Assembly: GCA_959347315.1 (NCBI GenBank)
Contig: OY365813.1
Coordinates: 18,233,130-18,297,129 of the forward strand
Direction: 5' to 3'
Origin: Bimastos eiseni
Taxonomy: Eukaryota; Annelida; Clitellata; Crassiclitellata; Lumbricidae
DNA: 64,000 nt
Position numbers and translations under genes: made by a program. The notes beneath the pieces were generated by a model. The model was given only the letters and a program-made list of their open reading frames with translations, made no database searches and was not told the DNA's origin. The number at the start of each line of letters is the position of its first letter. Within the stretch, counting starts at the first letter, position 1. Shown here one piece after another: positions 43,705-53,012 of the stretch.

Positions 43705-44100
43705 TGGGATGATATATTCTGGAGACAAAGAGCCTTGGGCGCTGCGTTTAAAAATCTATGTAGGCTACCTAAATCGTTGCATTGGCTTCCTTGTGTATAA
43801 TCAACAATTTGTTGGAAATCGAGGCTCATAGTTTATAGAATATTCAATATTGAATGATCTCTGGCTATCCGACCCTATTAAAATCTATTTTCATTTACCA
43901 GACTTGTTGCCTTTTTTAAATGTGTAGCTAAACACTAAAACTGTTACTGCATCTGTATTGCCCATTTGCTAACCAGTGCGATAGACGATAGGCCTAATCA
44001 ATTAATTACTTTTAACTAATTAATAAAGTAATTGATTAGTTAGTTTATTATAATAATAAAATTATAATTATAATAAGAGCAACATTAACTATATCAAAAA
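43705..44100. other. unassigned; no clear polyadenylation signal
   Basis: ATTAATAAAG at 44017 contains AATAAA and could serve the GPCR transcript, but there are many AT-rich words. TAGGCCTA at 43989. Confidence 0.35.
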
Positions 44101-44104
44101 TAAC

Positions 44105-44192
44105 AACAATAACAATAACAATAATAATAATAATAAAAATAATAATAATAACAGTAATAATAATAATAATAATAATAATAAACAATAATAAT
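44105..44192. repeat. (AAT)n / (AAC) microsatellite
   Basis: AACAATAACAATAATAATAA with short interruptions. Confidence 0.9.
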
Positions 44193-44612
44193 GTAGGCAT
44201 AAATACAATACTATTAAACTAAAAAGTTTCACGTAGATACCATTTAAACGATGACAAATTCTATATAATTATCATTAGTTCAAAAACAACTCTAACTATT
44301 TTCCTCGACGTTGCATTCCTGTTGTTGGAGGCAAAGAGAGATAGAGGTAGAAAAATCATGTGCAAAAATAAGAAACAGATATGAAGAAAAATGATTAAAA
44401 TGTCAGCACAATATAAAAAGAGAAATATACTATAAAAAAAGAGGTGAAAAGGGGGTGCAAAGCGCACTGGCGATGGCGCCAGTGGTATGAAGACGGGACG
44501 AGGGAAATCGAAGACATGGAAGACATCAACGTCATAGTGACACATGGTATTGCTAAAGCCTGGAAGACTAATTTATACATTAATACAAACCACTGCTTAA
44601 TGCACTAATTAC
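44193..44612. other. unassigned non-coding sequence
   Basis: No feature recognised. Confidence 0.35.
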
Positions 44613-44614
44613 TT

Positions 44615-44720
44615 AGTTGGTTACAATTGACACTGTGATTACTAGGATCATTAGCGTCCCTCTCCTTCGTTGTCCAAGCTTGGGACTCGACAGTGTCAGC
44701 AGTGGAGGAGTTGTTTGGGT
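44615..44720 (+). repeat. R1 dispersed repeat copy
   Basis: TACAATTGACACTGTGATTA, GATCATTAGCGTCCCTCTCC, CTTGGGACTCGACAGTGTCA, GTGGAGGAGTT. Confidence 0.75.
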
Positions 44721-44738
44721 CTTAGTAGGCCTATTATA

Positions 44739-45341
44739 CACTGTGTCCGGAAATACATTGACCCCTAATGATGTTATGAAAATAAATAGTAAATAATTGT
44801 CGATTTTTTAAATTCGAAAACCGTTTTAATCCTGACATAGTTATCTAGTACTGCGTAAATTATGATAGCTCCAGACATTTAGGAATGACGTCATAATGAC
44901 ATAAATTGCATCAACGTTTGAGTTTTGAGGACGGCCTAAAATTCATATACAGAATTTTCAAATATCAACTGTGTTTTAATGTTGTCGATAAATCGCCAAA
45001 AATTTATTTCAAATTTACTATTGTATTTGAATAACATAAAACTACTACAAGGTGTGTACAAAATTTCCGCCTTCGTCCTCAATACAAGCTTCAAGGTCTA
45101 CGCGTGCGCCATTAGCGAATGGTAGCATCAATGACCAGCTGATCGAATTCCTCAATAGCATCAATTTTGTAATTTAGTGACGTAACTGTGACGTACTTTG
45201 CTTAAACAGGACGTTCATAAATTACAAATCTGTCGATAAATATGTCAGGGTTAAAACTGTTTCGGAAATTTAAGAATCGATGAGTATATACTATTTATTT
45301 CCTTATTATCATTAGGGATCCCTTTATTTCCGGACATAGTT
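44739..45341. mobile_element. Tc1/mariner-like non-autonomous element, 603 bp
   Basis: The left end CACTGTGTCCGGAAATACA and inverted right end AACTATGTCCGGAAATAAA sit between TA dinucleotides (44737-44738 and 45342-45343). Inverted similarity continues inward for over 100 bases (CCCTAATGAT, GAAATAAATAGTA, CGTTTTAATCCTGACATA). The TA duplication and CACTG start fit Tc1/mariner. A transposase C-terminus remnant lies inside. Confidence 0.88.
45055..45140 (-). pseudogene. transposase C-terminal remnant
   Basis: The - strand reads G-A-R-V-D-L-E-A-C-I-E-D-E-G-G-N-F-V-H-T and then L: the same Cys...Glu-Gly-Gly-x-Phe ending as at 3168-3262. Only the last few dozen codons can be seen. Confidence 0.6.
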
Positions 45342-45344
45342 TAG

Positions 45345-45555
45345 AGGGCTGTCCTCGTTTAAAGGATGTCCAAATAAAACATTTTTATTATTATTACAAG
45401 AAATATAGCAATTGCCTATGATGACGACGATGAATATTATTGTCAGTGCTATTGTTATTATTTATCATTATCATTGTTTTATTGTCATTGCCATCATCAT
45501 CAGCAGCTCAGCCGCAGCATTATCAGCGTCACCCTTATAATTATACTGAATCATT
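45345..45555. other. unassigned non-coding sequence
   Basis: No feature recognised. Confidence 0.3.
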
Positions 45556-45559
45556 TGAA

Positions 45560-45655
45560 AACTCCTCCACTGCTCGTATTCTGGCAGTGCCAGTCCTAAA
45601 CCTGCAGAAGGAGGAGGGCGATGCTAATAATCCTTGTCATCACACATATCTGAGT
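45560..45655 (-). repeat. R1 dispersed repeat copy
   Basis: AACTCCTCCACTGCTCGTAT, GGCAGTGCCAGTCCTAAACC, AGGAGGAGGGCGATGCTAAT. Confidence 0.82.
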
Positions 45656-45689
45656 GCAGCAGAGGAGCATTATTAAAATTATGCTACTA

Positions 45690-45805
45690 TATGTACTCCG
45701 GCAATGTTCGCACTTTTGACCGTGCTAGTCCCAAGACTGGATAAAGGAGAAGGGCGACAGTAATTGTCTTTGTAATCGCACGGGTGTCGTTAAACTGAGA
45801 CCGCC
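45690..45805 (-). repeat. R1 dispersed repeat copy
   Basis: TAGTCCCAAGACTGGATAAA, GGAGAAGGGCGACAGTAATT, GGGTGTCGTTAAACTGAGAC. Tandem, same orientation as the previous copy. Confidence 0.82.
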
Positions 45806-45809
45806 AGTT

Positions 45810-46295
45810 AATCATCTTTGTTGGACACAGGGTGGTTAACCAGAAATTATTAGGCCACAGCGTAGGCATCTGCTTAGCTTTGTTTGCCGATACTTAGACA
45901 CCTGTTTCATGGTTTGTCACCTCTGTATAAATAAAAGCTACCTATAGAATTATTTAATCATTTAATACACTTCTACAATATGTATGTTTATGTATGTAGG
46001 AATAAAATACAATAATAATTTATATGTCATGAAATATCTACAACAACCATATGTCGAATATTGCTGTCACAGCAACCAGTCATGAAGAAATGGAATCAAT
46101 AACAACACAAAAGGAAGAAAGAAAACAGAAAGACTAAAGAAAGAAAGACAACATAAAGATAAAGGATTAAAACTATATATGCAATTGAACTGAAATTTAA
46201 CAACTTCTGAAGACGTCAACAGCCTGTGTTGCTATAAGCTGTCGTTAAACTGTTGATTAATAAATAATTATTTAAGTGTCAATCTCAGTCATGAA
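45810..46295. other. unassigned non-coding sequence
   Basis: A purine-rich GGAAGAAAGAAAACAGAAAG stretch at 46110-46155. No gene seen. Confidence 0.35.
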
Positions 46296-46299
46296 GTAA

Positions 46300-46405
46300 C
46301 TCCGTTGCTGGTCGCATTTGGCGCTCCCAGTCACAAGAGAGGATAAAGGAGGAGGTCGACGCTGATGGTCTATCTTATGACACTGTCGTTAAGCAGCAAC
46401 TATAG
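46300..46405 (-). repeat. R1 dispersed repeat copy
   Basis: TAACTCCGTTGCTGGTCGCA, GATAAAGGAGGAGGTCGACG, GACACTGTCGTTAAGCAGCA. Confidence 0.75.
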
Positions 46406-46411
46406 CGAAAC

Positions 46412-46482
46412 CAATCGCACACTTCTATCCTGTCGATTTCCAATGTTCGATTGGAAATCGACAGGATAGAAGTGTGCGATTG
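46412..46482. other. perfect 33-bp inverted repeat with 5-base loop
   Basis: The 33 bases 46412-46444 (starting CAATCGCACACTTCTATCCT) are exactly the reverse complement of 46450-46482, with loop GTTCG. No mismatch was found. It lies just after an R1 copy. A transcript would fold into a perfect hairpin; in DNA it could form a cruciform. Confidence 0.95.
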
Positions 46483-46489
46483 ACGATGT

Positions 46490-46780
46490 TCAATAATTAT
46501 TATTAACAGATGCGATTTGATCGGCGTCAACGAAAAGACCGGAACCTCAACATAAAATTATCACATTGAGCTGAGTGCGGTTTGGTTTTGATGCCTCATT
46601 AGTTGGCGTCTTGTGCACTAGGCACAGTGCGATTGAGGTTACAGATTAATAATAACAATTGTTGATATAATTAATATTGAAACTCGCTATGATAACGGTT
46701 AGATACAGAAGTTTGTCGCGTCCTCTATGCATTTGTCCAATTTTGAGGCCACGCAGAACAATACTGTAACATCACTTTTT
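46490..46780. other. unassigned non-coding sequence
   Basis: No feature recognised. Confidence 0.3.
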
Positions 46781-46784
46781 TAAA

Positions 46785-46885
46785 TACTCGTCTTAAGACT
46801 ATTCTTTTTAGCCGTGCCAGGGTCGGGAGCGCTTCTGAGTAGTAGCCGTGAAGGGGCGCCAAATAAATTTGCGTAATGAATGAAA
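46785..46885 (+). repeat. L2-like LINE 3' end
   Basis: CGTCTTAAGACTATTCTTTT (encoding a LKTxLF-type LINE C-terminus), AGCCGTGCCAGGGTCGGGAG, GAAGGGGCGCCAAATAAATT, then AATGAATGAA. Confidence 0.7.
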
Positions 46886-47595
46886 CATTTAAGTCTCTTC
46901 AATGAAATATACCTATACATATTTGAAAATACAATTTAGTGGCATTTGCAATTTAATACACTTTTGGAAAAGCCAGCCCAATTAGTAGGCCCTATCTGCT
47001 GGGAAATTTCTTTACCGTAGTGAATAATCCAAAGTGCAGAGAGCTGTTCTAAAGGCCAAAACGTTGACCACTTAAATTGGCGCTATATAGATACCTGAAA
47101 ACGATTGGTGTTTTAACTCCAAAATCCGTTTGACTTTGAAGACTGTAGTGGCGTGCGTAATATAGGCCTAGAGTGTCAACTATCAATCAATCTTGAAATC
47201 CAATCCAAACTATTTGTATTGACGGAATCAGTGGACCTTCGGGTACAATGTAATGTAATGCAATGTAATATAAATCCTCGAAAATTTCTCGGAGCCCATA
47301 AAAGCCACGTTATAGAGACCACCAGCTTATTCACCGGCGCAATGAATGTGAGATCTATCCCATTGTAGGGGTTGTTACGTGGTGAGAAACAATGAGGTGG
47401 CAGAAAATTAGGTCATAGAGCCTGTAACAACAATAAAAGCAAATACAATGAATCGAAGATTTATACATAGACGTCTAAATTGGATTGATCGCTGCTTGTC
47501 TCCCTGAACATGTCCCACGCCTACAAAGTACAAACCCACAATTATTGCTCAACGCAGACCTAAGCCTAAATATTACGTCTATTACAGTTACGCCT
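46886..47595. other. unassigned non-coding sequence
   Basis: GGCGCTATATAGATACC at 47080 is another possible LINE tail. An ATGTAATGTAATGCAATGTA run lies at 47248. Confidence 0.4.
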
Positions 47596-47599
47596 CTCT

Positions 47600-47690
47600 A
47601 AAAAACTGTCCTTTTCAGCTGGGAGCGCCTCTGAGTAGATAAGTTGAAAGGACGCTATATCAAGTACTTTTTGATTGATTGATTTTGGTC
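47600..47690 (+). repeat. L2-like LINE 3' tail ending in (GATT)n
   Basis: ACTGTCCTTTTCAGCTGGGA, GCGCCTCTGAGTAGATA, AAGGACGCTATATCAAGTAC then TTGATTGATTGAT. Same subfamily as 12573-12632. Confidence 0.65.
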
Positions 47691-48105
47691 TTTTGTTTGC
47701 GCTACAAAACGATGGTTTCTGAACGAGGCGAATATGAAACAAAAATGCATCTCAACGTAACAGATTGTAATTTTACAATAACGACAAAAACAAAGCTGAG
47801 AATCTCATCTCCAATCGTTTTCCTCCAGAAATCCTGACGTTCAGTTCCTGCAGTATAATTAGCACAATTATAAGCGAAAGCTGCGAAAGATGCGCGAGAG
47901 GCTCAGACGTCTTAGACGAAAAGGCAGTTGACATAGAGTGTTGAATTCGGTAGGCAACTCCCGTATCTTCTACTGCGTGATTAGATCCTCGCTGTCATGT
48001 GTTAACTCTAGGCCGTCTGCCGACTAAATTTTCCTAACTAGTCTCCCGATCGGTCCTTGGGCGGTGGGTTCATCATTCGTCAATCGAGACTACTGCCTTC
48101 GTTGA
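47691..48105. other. region downstream of the TPR gene
   Basis: 3' flank of the - strand gene. No confident polyadenylation signal could be picked out. Confidence 0.35.
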
Positions 48106-51100
48106 CTACTGCTCAATTCTCGGTCTTCTCGAGTCGGTCATCAACATCTCGCAATCTGGACTTTCCGGTAGGTTGTGGTACAGTCTTGATCGCCACTTCC
48201 TCCTCGTCCCTGACCCTGGTCTCGCCCCTGCTTCTTCTTCATCGCGCAGGTGATCTTCCCGTCCAGCCGGGTGTTCCACTTGCCCGCTTGACGATAGGGG
48301 TACCCCTCCCGAGAGTCGAGAGATCTGTTGACGTCGCCAACGTCTCGATTCCAACGCCACCCGACGGCTGTTTTCGTCCGCCTCCCTCGCGTCTGAAGGG
48401 ATACAGTTCGGATGGTGGTTAGTTGAAGCTTCTTTGAACGAGGTCTCCCTTTGTTGGACGTGGTCTTCCAGAGTTCCCTGGAGTGGTGTGCCGGACGAGT
48501 GGAACGATGACCCGCCAGACAGCAGACCTCTCCTCAGATTCGCAACCTCTTCCATGGTTTCCTCGATGCTCCTGTTACGAATCATCTTCTTAGCTCTGTG
48601 TGAAGCCTGTCTGCGAAGGTAGCTCTTCTTCTCCTGAAAGGTCAGCTGGTCGTTTCTTTCCGTCTGGAAGACGAACTGCAGCAGATGGTCCAGACCCTTC
48701 GCCAAGACCGCGTACGTCGCCAGCAGCGCGCTCATCCAGGCGTTGGAGTAGGCGAGATCGCTCTCCGGTTGCAGCCACGAAGACCAGACGAACGCCTCGG
48801 CCGCCTCCTGGAACAGGCGAGCCTCAAGTAGGGCATATCCGAGCAGAGTATAATTAAGAGGCTTCTCAGAGCCTTCTCCGACGACAGTCCGATACATCTC
48901 GACGAGCGCATCGTCCGCATCGCGCTTCAACCCCAGATTCCGAAAGCAGAGAAGTGCGACAAATTTGGCCAGTACCCTCGCCTCCACTACGAGAGTCTCC
49001 TCCTCCTGAATGTTGCGGTGCAGGTGGACTGGCAGCGCCATCTGTTCGATCCCACTGTAGGTCAGTTCGACGTCTTCCGGTCTTGCGCAGAAGACGAACG
49101 GAAGCAGGACATCGATGGCCTCTCCGTAGCGACCCTCGCCGTAGAGGAAGTTCCCGAATTGGACCCAGACCGGAAACGACGAATCGACCATTCCTTGTGC
49201 CTCTCGGAAGTAGTTTTCGGCTCTGCGAAGGTATTCGACGCTCTCTTTCGAATCGTCCACCTGCAACCGACCTTTGACCTGACACAATGTTCCCAAACTC
49301 GCCAGCGCTCGAGCAGCCTCGTGCGACTCGTGGAGATTTCGGTAACCCTGGACGCAGTCGTCATAGCAACCGATTGCCCAGTCTATGTCCGTCTCCGAGG
49401 AGTTGGTGGTCAGTCCGAGCTTGAGGAGAATGGCGACCATGTCGTCCTTAATGGAATCCTCCATAGTCTGCTGTTGGACGACTGCTCTATCCCGAAACGT
49501 CCCGTCCAGACCATTCCTCTCCGTCTGGCTAGCCTTCCCTTCCCCACCGAGGCGATACAGCACCTCATGACTGAGGCAAGCCCCTAATCTTGTCCCGTGA
49601 TCGAGCCGCTGAGCCCGTTCCTGTGCCTCAGCGTAGTATTTCAGCTTGTTGGGCTCATCGGCCAGACCGTCGTAGGCGTCGCCCAAGGCAAGCAGTACCC
49701 GAACCGATTGGTCCCAGTCCTGTTCCTCGTCGTTCGTCTCCGGCATCAGGTTCCTGCAGAGGTTCAGGTAGTGCAGCGCCTTCTTGTGCAGACGGAGTGT
49801 GACGCCGGCGAAGCCCAGCACGTAGAGGTTCTGTACGATGAACCACCTGTTCAGAGCATCGACGGTGAGCAGGCGACCGCGAAAGAAGCGAGTGTAGAGT
49901 TTGAAGGACCGGACGCACCACGTGATTGACTGGTGATGGTGACCGAGGAAGTGGTAAGACAGTCCAAGCATCGTCAGGCACCAGGTCACCTCGAGCGTCG
50001 GTTCGTCGACGTCCGGAAGATGTTGGCGGAGGATGTGCGACGTTTCGTACATGGTAGCAGCGCGGACATAGTTCCTCGACAGGAAGTTCAAGGTCCCGAG
50101 CATGCAAAGCACGTGCGCGTTCTTCTGGAGCAGGGCGTTGCCGAACGTACTCGTGAACAGACGAAGAGCCTCCTCGTAGCTTCTCTCCGCAAGGTCAAGA
50201 TTGCCAGTCATCAGTCGGCAATCGGCGAGGTTCGACAGCACGTTGGCCAGAAGGTCTGGGTCTTTCCCGCTGCCTTCGGGCAGGGTCTCCATTTCCTCCA
50301 GAGCCCGTTGGTAGCAGGCGATCGCTTCTGCAATGCACGGGCAGTACGTAACCTCATCCTCATCCGAGCTGCTGTTGCTGCTGTTGCTGCAGATGCTGGA
50401 GCCGTCGCAGAGGTCCTCATCCGCATCCTTCTGAAGATCCTCCTTGGTAAGCTGCATCATTCGTGCCAGAAGCGACTCCAGACGCAGGTTGTCCGCCAGG
50501 AAGGCGTTCCCCATCTGATACCAGACGTCGGCCGCCCTCCGTTTCTCTCCCTCAGTTTCATACAGACCAGCAGCCTCTCTCATCAGATCGCTGCCGGACT
50601 CTAACTCTCCCACGTTGCAGCACGTCGATCCTATATCCACCAGGAGCCGCGCCAACATCTCTTGCTGCCCTCCGACGAGAGGATAGCCCTTGAAGATGCC
50701 GAATGCGTACTTGTACAGCTGACAAGCCTCCAGGAACCTCAGCTCCTTCCTGAGTGCATCTCCCAACTTGCTAGCCGTTGATCCCAGCAGCTGGCTCAGC
50801 TTAGACTCGCTGATGTAGCGGTGAAGGCCGACGTCCGACTCCGTCGACGACCACGGAACCCTTTCCTTCTTTTCCGTAAACTGGGAAACCTCCTCGAAAC
50901 CACCACCATTAGACCACGGAAGAAGGTGACACCCGGGGCTGGGAGATTTACCAAGCCATTTGGTCAGAACCCCTTTCCCACCGCCAGCTCGATGCGAGAC
51001 CTTCTCCCACTCATCTGGAGGGCGAACGTCTTTTGCTGGTGTTGCACCGTTGGTAGCAACTGTAGGATTTGTGGTCAGCCTGTTCTTCGTAGCATTCGTT

Positions 51101-52455
51101 TCCGTCCGTGTCCCGATGGTTTTCTCTCTAGCTGGCACTATGGCTGATTTTGACCCCGTTTTCGGTCCGTTCGCGTAAAGAACCACGTCTTTACCAGGTG
51201 GCACCACTTTCTCCGTCTTTTTACCGCTGTGCATTGCCGATGGCTTGATGTACAGCTCAATGATCTCCGTGGCATCGTCATCCTCGATCACCTCCTCCTC
51301 CTCATAGTCATCGTCCTCGTCATCAGAACCCAGACACTGACTCTGGTTTGTCATCTCTTCCAAGTCCTCCTCGTCGATCGTTCCCATGGACAGTCCGTCG
51401 TCATGGTCAGCCAGCAGGTTCTCAAAGATTCCTTCTAGCTCCTGTCCGTTCTCGCTGCCCTGCGACAGACGCAGCGCCAGCTCGGAGCAGACGCGCTGTT
51501 CAAGCAGACCGTGCGGGATCTTCCCAGATATATGCATGTACTTGTTGCGGATGTCCGTGGAGACGTCACTGACGAACAGCTTGATGGCGTCCTGAAATCG
51601 GTCGAAGTTTATTCGCCGTCTGCCGGCTGGAACCGTGTCGCTCGACTGGACCGATTCTCCTCCGGGGGATGACGGTCGAGCCGCTGCTTCCCTCGTTGGG
51701 TCGGAGGGGCGCGGCGGGAGGCAAGGCAGCCCTCCCCTCGAGGAGATGAGCGAGTACCTACGTCGACCGCGGGAACCATTCCCCGCATCGTTGACCTGAG
51801 GCTCCTTCGTACCGTCTGCGTCGTAGTCGATCTGATAATCGGCGGCGCTGCGAACGCAGAACTCCCACAGACCGTCCAGCCACGCATCGTCGAACCCAAC
51901 GGACTTCCTCTGAACGAGAGCATTTAGGCGTGGAAACGGGGTGCAGCGTTCGAGGACGAGGTCCCTTAGGGCCGCCAACAGGCTGACCTCCACCGCGTTC
52001 GCCTGGGTCTTGGATCTCGACAGAACATCAGAGAAGTAGTTACCGTTTTCTTTACCGTTCCCATTTCCGTTACCGTTACCACTGATGTTACCGTTGCCAT
52101 TACCGCTGCCGTTCGATGCGTGTCCCTCCTGTTTGCGGTGTCGGATGACTTTGGCGCAGATCTCTCCGGCCGCGCGGTAAAAGAGAAGAGCAAAGAGCAT
52201 TCCGCACAGCCAGTCGAGCTCCAAGTGACGGACTCCTCGACAGTGCTTGGCGTGGATCTCCGCCAGTCCGGCTAGTGATGCGACGATGATGCGATCCGTC
52301 TGGACGCTGTAGTAGATCGGGAGGCGCTGGAGGATGCCGCGGAAGACCTCCTCCGCCTCCGGAAGCTCAAGCTTGTCCAGGTAACGTCTACCTCGATCCG
52401 CTTCTTCGGAGAGCTGCTCCACCGATGAAGCGTCGAAGGCAAAAGCCGCATCCAT
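48106..52455 (-). CDS. 1449-residue tetratricopeptide-repeat protein, single exon
   Basis: Uninterrupted frame from ATG (52455) to TAG (48106), far GC-richer than its surroundings; this is the strongest gene here. The N-terminal part (1-110) has a TPR-like helix pair LDKLELPEAEEVFRGILQRL and a hydrophobic WLCGMLFALLFYRAAGEI. Residues about 113-139 are a Gly/Asn tract. Residues 170-320 hold a conserved-looking FDRFQDAIKLFVSDVSTDIR block. Residues 375-395 are acidic. From about 560 to 1250 lies a helical TPR array: 567-590 (ALRKELRFLEACQLYKYAFG), 641-660, 707-722, 737-770 (NLADCRLMTGNLDLAERSYE), 786-808, 828-855, 920-945, 1049-1085, 1099-1118 and 1205-1225. A Ser/Asp/Glu-rich insert is at 685-702. 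The C-terminus is basic and probably disordered. No signal peptide. TPR arrays are scaffolds for protein binding; I could not name the orthologue. Confidence 0.93.
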   Translation of the reverse strand: MDAAFAFDASSVEQLSEEADRGRRYLDKLELPEAEEVFRGILQRLPIYYSVQTDRIIVASLAGLAEIHAKHCRGVRHLELDWLCGMLFALLFYRAAGEICAKVIRHRKQEGHASNGSGNGNGNISGNGNGNGNGKENGNYFSDVLSRSKTQANAVEVSLLAALRDLVLERCTPFPRLNALVQRKSVGFDDAWLDGLWEFCVRSAADYQIDYDADGTKEPQVNDAGNGSRGRRRYSLISSRGGLPCLPPRPSDPTREAAARPSSPGGESVQSSDTVPAGRRRINFDRFQDAIKLFVSDVSTDIRNKYMHISGKIPHGLLEQRVCSELALRLSQGSENGQELEGIFENLLADHDDGLSMGTIDEEDLEEMTNQSQCLGSDDEDDDYEEEEVIEDDDATEIIELYIKPSAMHSGKKTEKVVPPGKDVVLYANGPKTGSKSAIVPAREKTIGTRTETNATKNRLTTNPTVATNGATPAKDVRPPDEWEKVSHRAGGGKGVLTKWLGKSPSPGCHLLPWSNGGGFEEVSQFTEKKERVPWSSTESDVGLHRYISESKLSQLLGSTASKLGDALRKELRFLEACQLYKYAFGIFKGYPLVGGQQEMLARLLVDIGSTCCNVGELESGSDLMREAAGLYETEGEKRRAADVWYQMGNAFLADNLRLESLLARMMQLTKEDLQKDADEDLCDGSSICSNSSNSSSDEDEVTYCPCIAEAIACYQRALEEMETLPEGSGKDPDLLANVLSNLADCRLMTGNLDLAERSYEEALRLFTSTFGNALLQKNAHVLCMLGTLNFLSRNYVRAATMYETSHILRQHLPDVDEPTLEVTWCLTMLGLSYHFLGHHHQSITWCVRSFKLYTRFFRGRLLTVDALNRWFIVQNLYVLGFAGVTLRLHKKALHYLNLCRNLMPETNDEEQDWDQSVRVLLALGDAYDGLADEPNKLKYYAEAQERAQRLDHGTRLGACLSHEVLYRLGGEGKASQTERNGLDGTFRDRAVVQQQTMEDSIKDDMVAILLKLGLTTNSSETDIDWAIGCYDDCVQGYRNLHESHEAARALASLGTLCQVKGRLQVDDSKESVEYLRRAENYFREAQGMVDSSFPVWVQFGNFLYGEGRYGEAIDVLLPFVFCARPEDVELTYSGIEQMALPVHLHRNIQEEETLVVEARVLAKFVALLCFRNLGLKRDADDALVEMYRTVVGEGSEKPLNYTLLGYALLEARLFQEAAEAFVWSSWLQPESDLAYSNAWMSALLATYAVLAKGLDHLLQFVFQTERNDQLTFQEKKSYLRRQASHRAKKMIRNRSIEETMEEVANLRRGLLSGGSSFHSSGTPLQGTLEDHVQQRETSFKEASTNHHPNCIPSDAREADENSRRVALESRRWRRQQISRLSGGVPLSSSGQVEHPAGREDHLRDEEEAGARPGSGTRRKWRSRLYHNLPESPDCEMLMTDSRRPRIEQ

Positions 52456-52486
52456 CGGATCAGCCTCTGAAACAATGCAGCAGATA
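52456..52486 (-). promoter_or_regulatory. candidate 3' splice site just upstream of the TPR start codon
   Basis: On the - strand TTCTATCTGCTGCATTGTTTCAG ends 11 bases before the ATG; its key parts are the pyrimidine-rich TGTTTCAG and the AG at 52467-52468. This suggests an upstream untranslated exon and a single large coding exon. No promoter can be placed. Confidence 0.5.
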
Positions 52487-52529
52487 GAACACGATCAGGA
52501 CAACATCAAGTGGAATCTGCCTTTCTCAT

Positions 52530-52592
52530 TTATTAGGAGGATTTGCATAGCGCCCTCTCAACATCATCTACTCAGGAGTGTTCCTTGGGCAC
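52530..52592 (-). repeat. L2-like LINE 3' tail
   Basis: TTGCATAGCGCCCTCTCAAC, ATCTACTCAGGAG: the tail motif in - orientation. Confidence 0.5.
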
Positions 52593-52649
52593 TATGGAAC
52601 GGAGAAGGCCAAGTGTCAAAGCATGTGTATAGTTTACGCACGTTCTGTG

Positions 52650-52838
52650 TGTATGTGTGTGTGTGTGTGTATGTGTGTGTGTGTGTGTGTGTGTATGTGT
52701 GTGTGTGTGTATGTGTGTGTGTATGTGTGTGTGTGTGTATGTGTGTGTGTGTGTGTATGTGTGTGTGTGTGTGTATGTGTGTGTGTGTGTGTGTGTGTAT
52801 GTGTGTGTGTGTGTATGTGTGTGTGTATGTGTGTGTGT

Positions 52839-52887
<49 letters not shown>

Positions 52888-53012
52888 TATCCATTATGAC
52901 CGTGTGTCTGTCTGTGAGTCTGTCTGTCTGTCTGTCTGTATGTATGTATGTATGTATGTATGTATGTATGTATGTATGTATGTATGTATGTATGTATGTA
53001 CGTATGGCAGTG
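52650..53012. repeat. compound (GTGTAT)/(GT)n/(CTGT)n/(GTAT)n microsatellite
   Basis: About 240 bases of GT with periodic TATG interruptions, then CTGTCTGT, then GTATGTAT. The 210-, 156- and 145-codon ORFs across it are artefacts. Confidence 0.97.

Noticed and set aside
48057..52193. Many 60-223-codon ORFs opposite or shifted to the TPR gene
   Set aside because: Shadow frames of a GC-rich coding exon; no domain, and they follow its codon periodicity.
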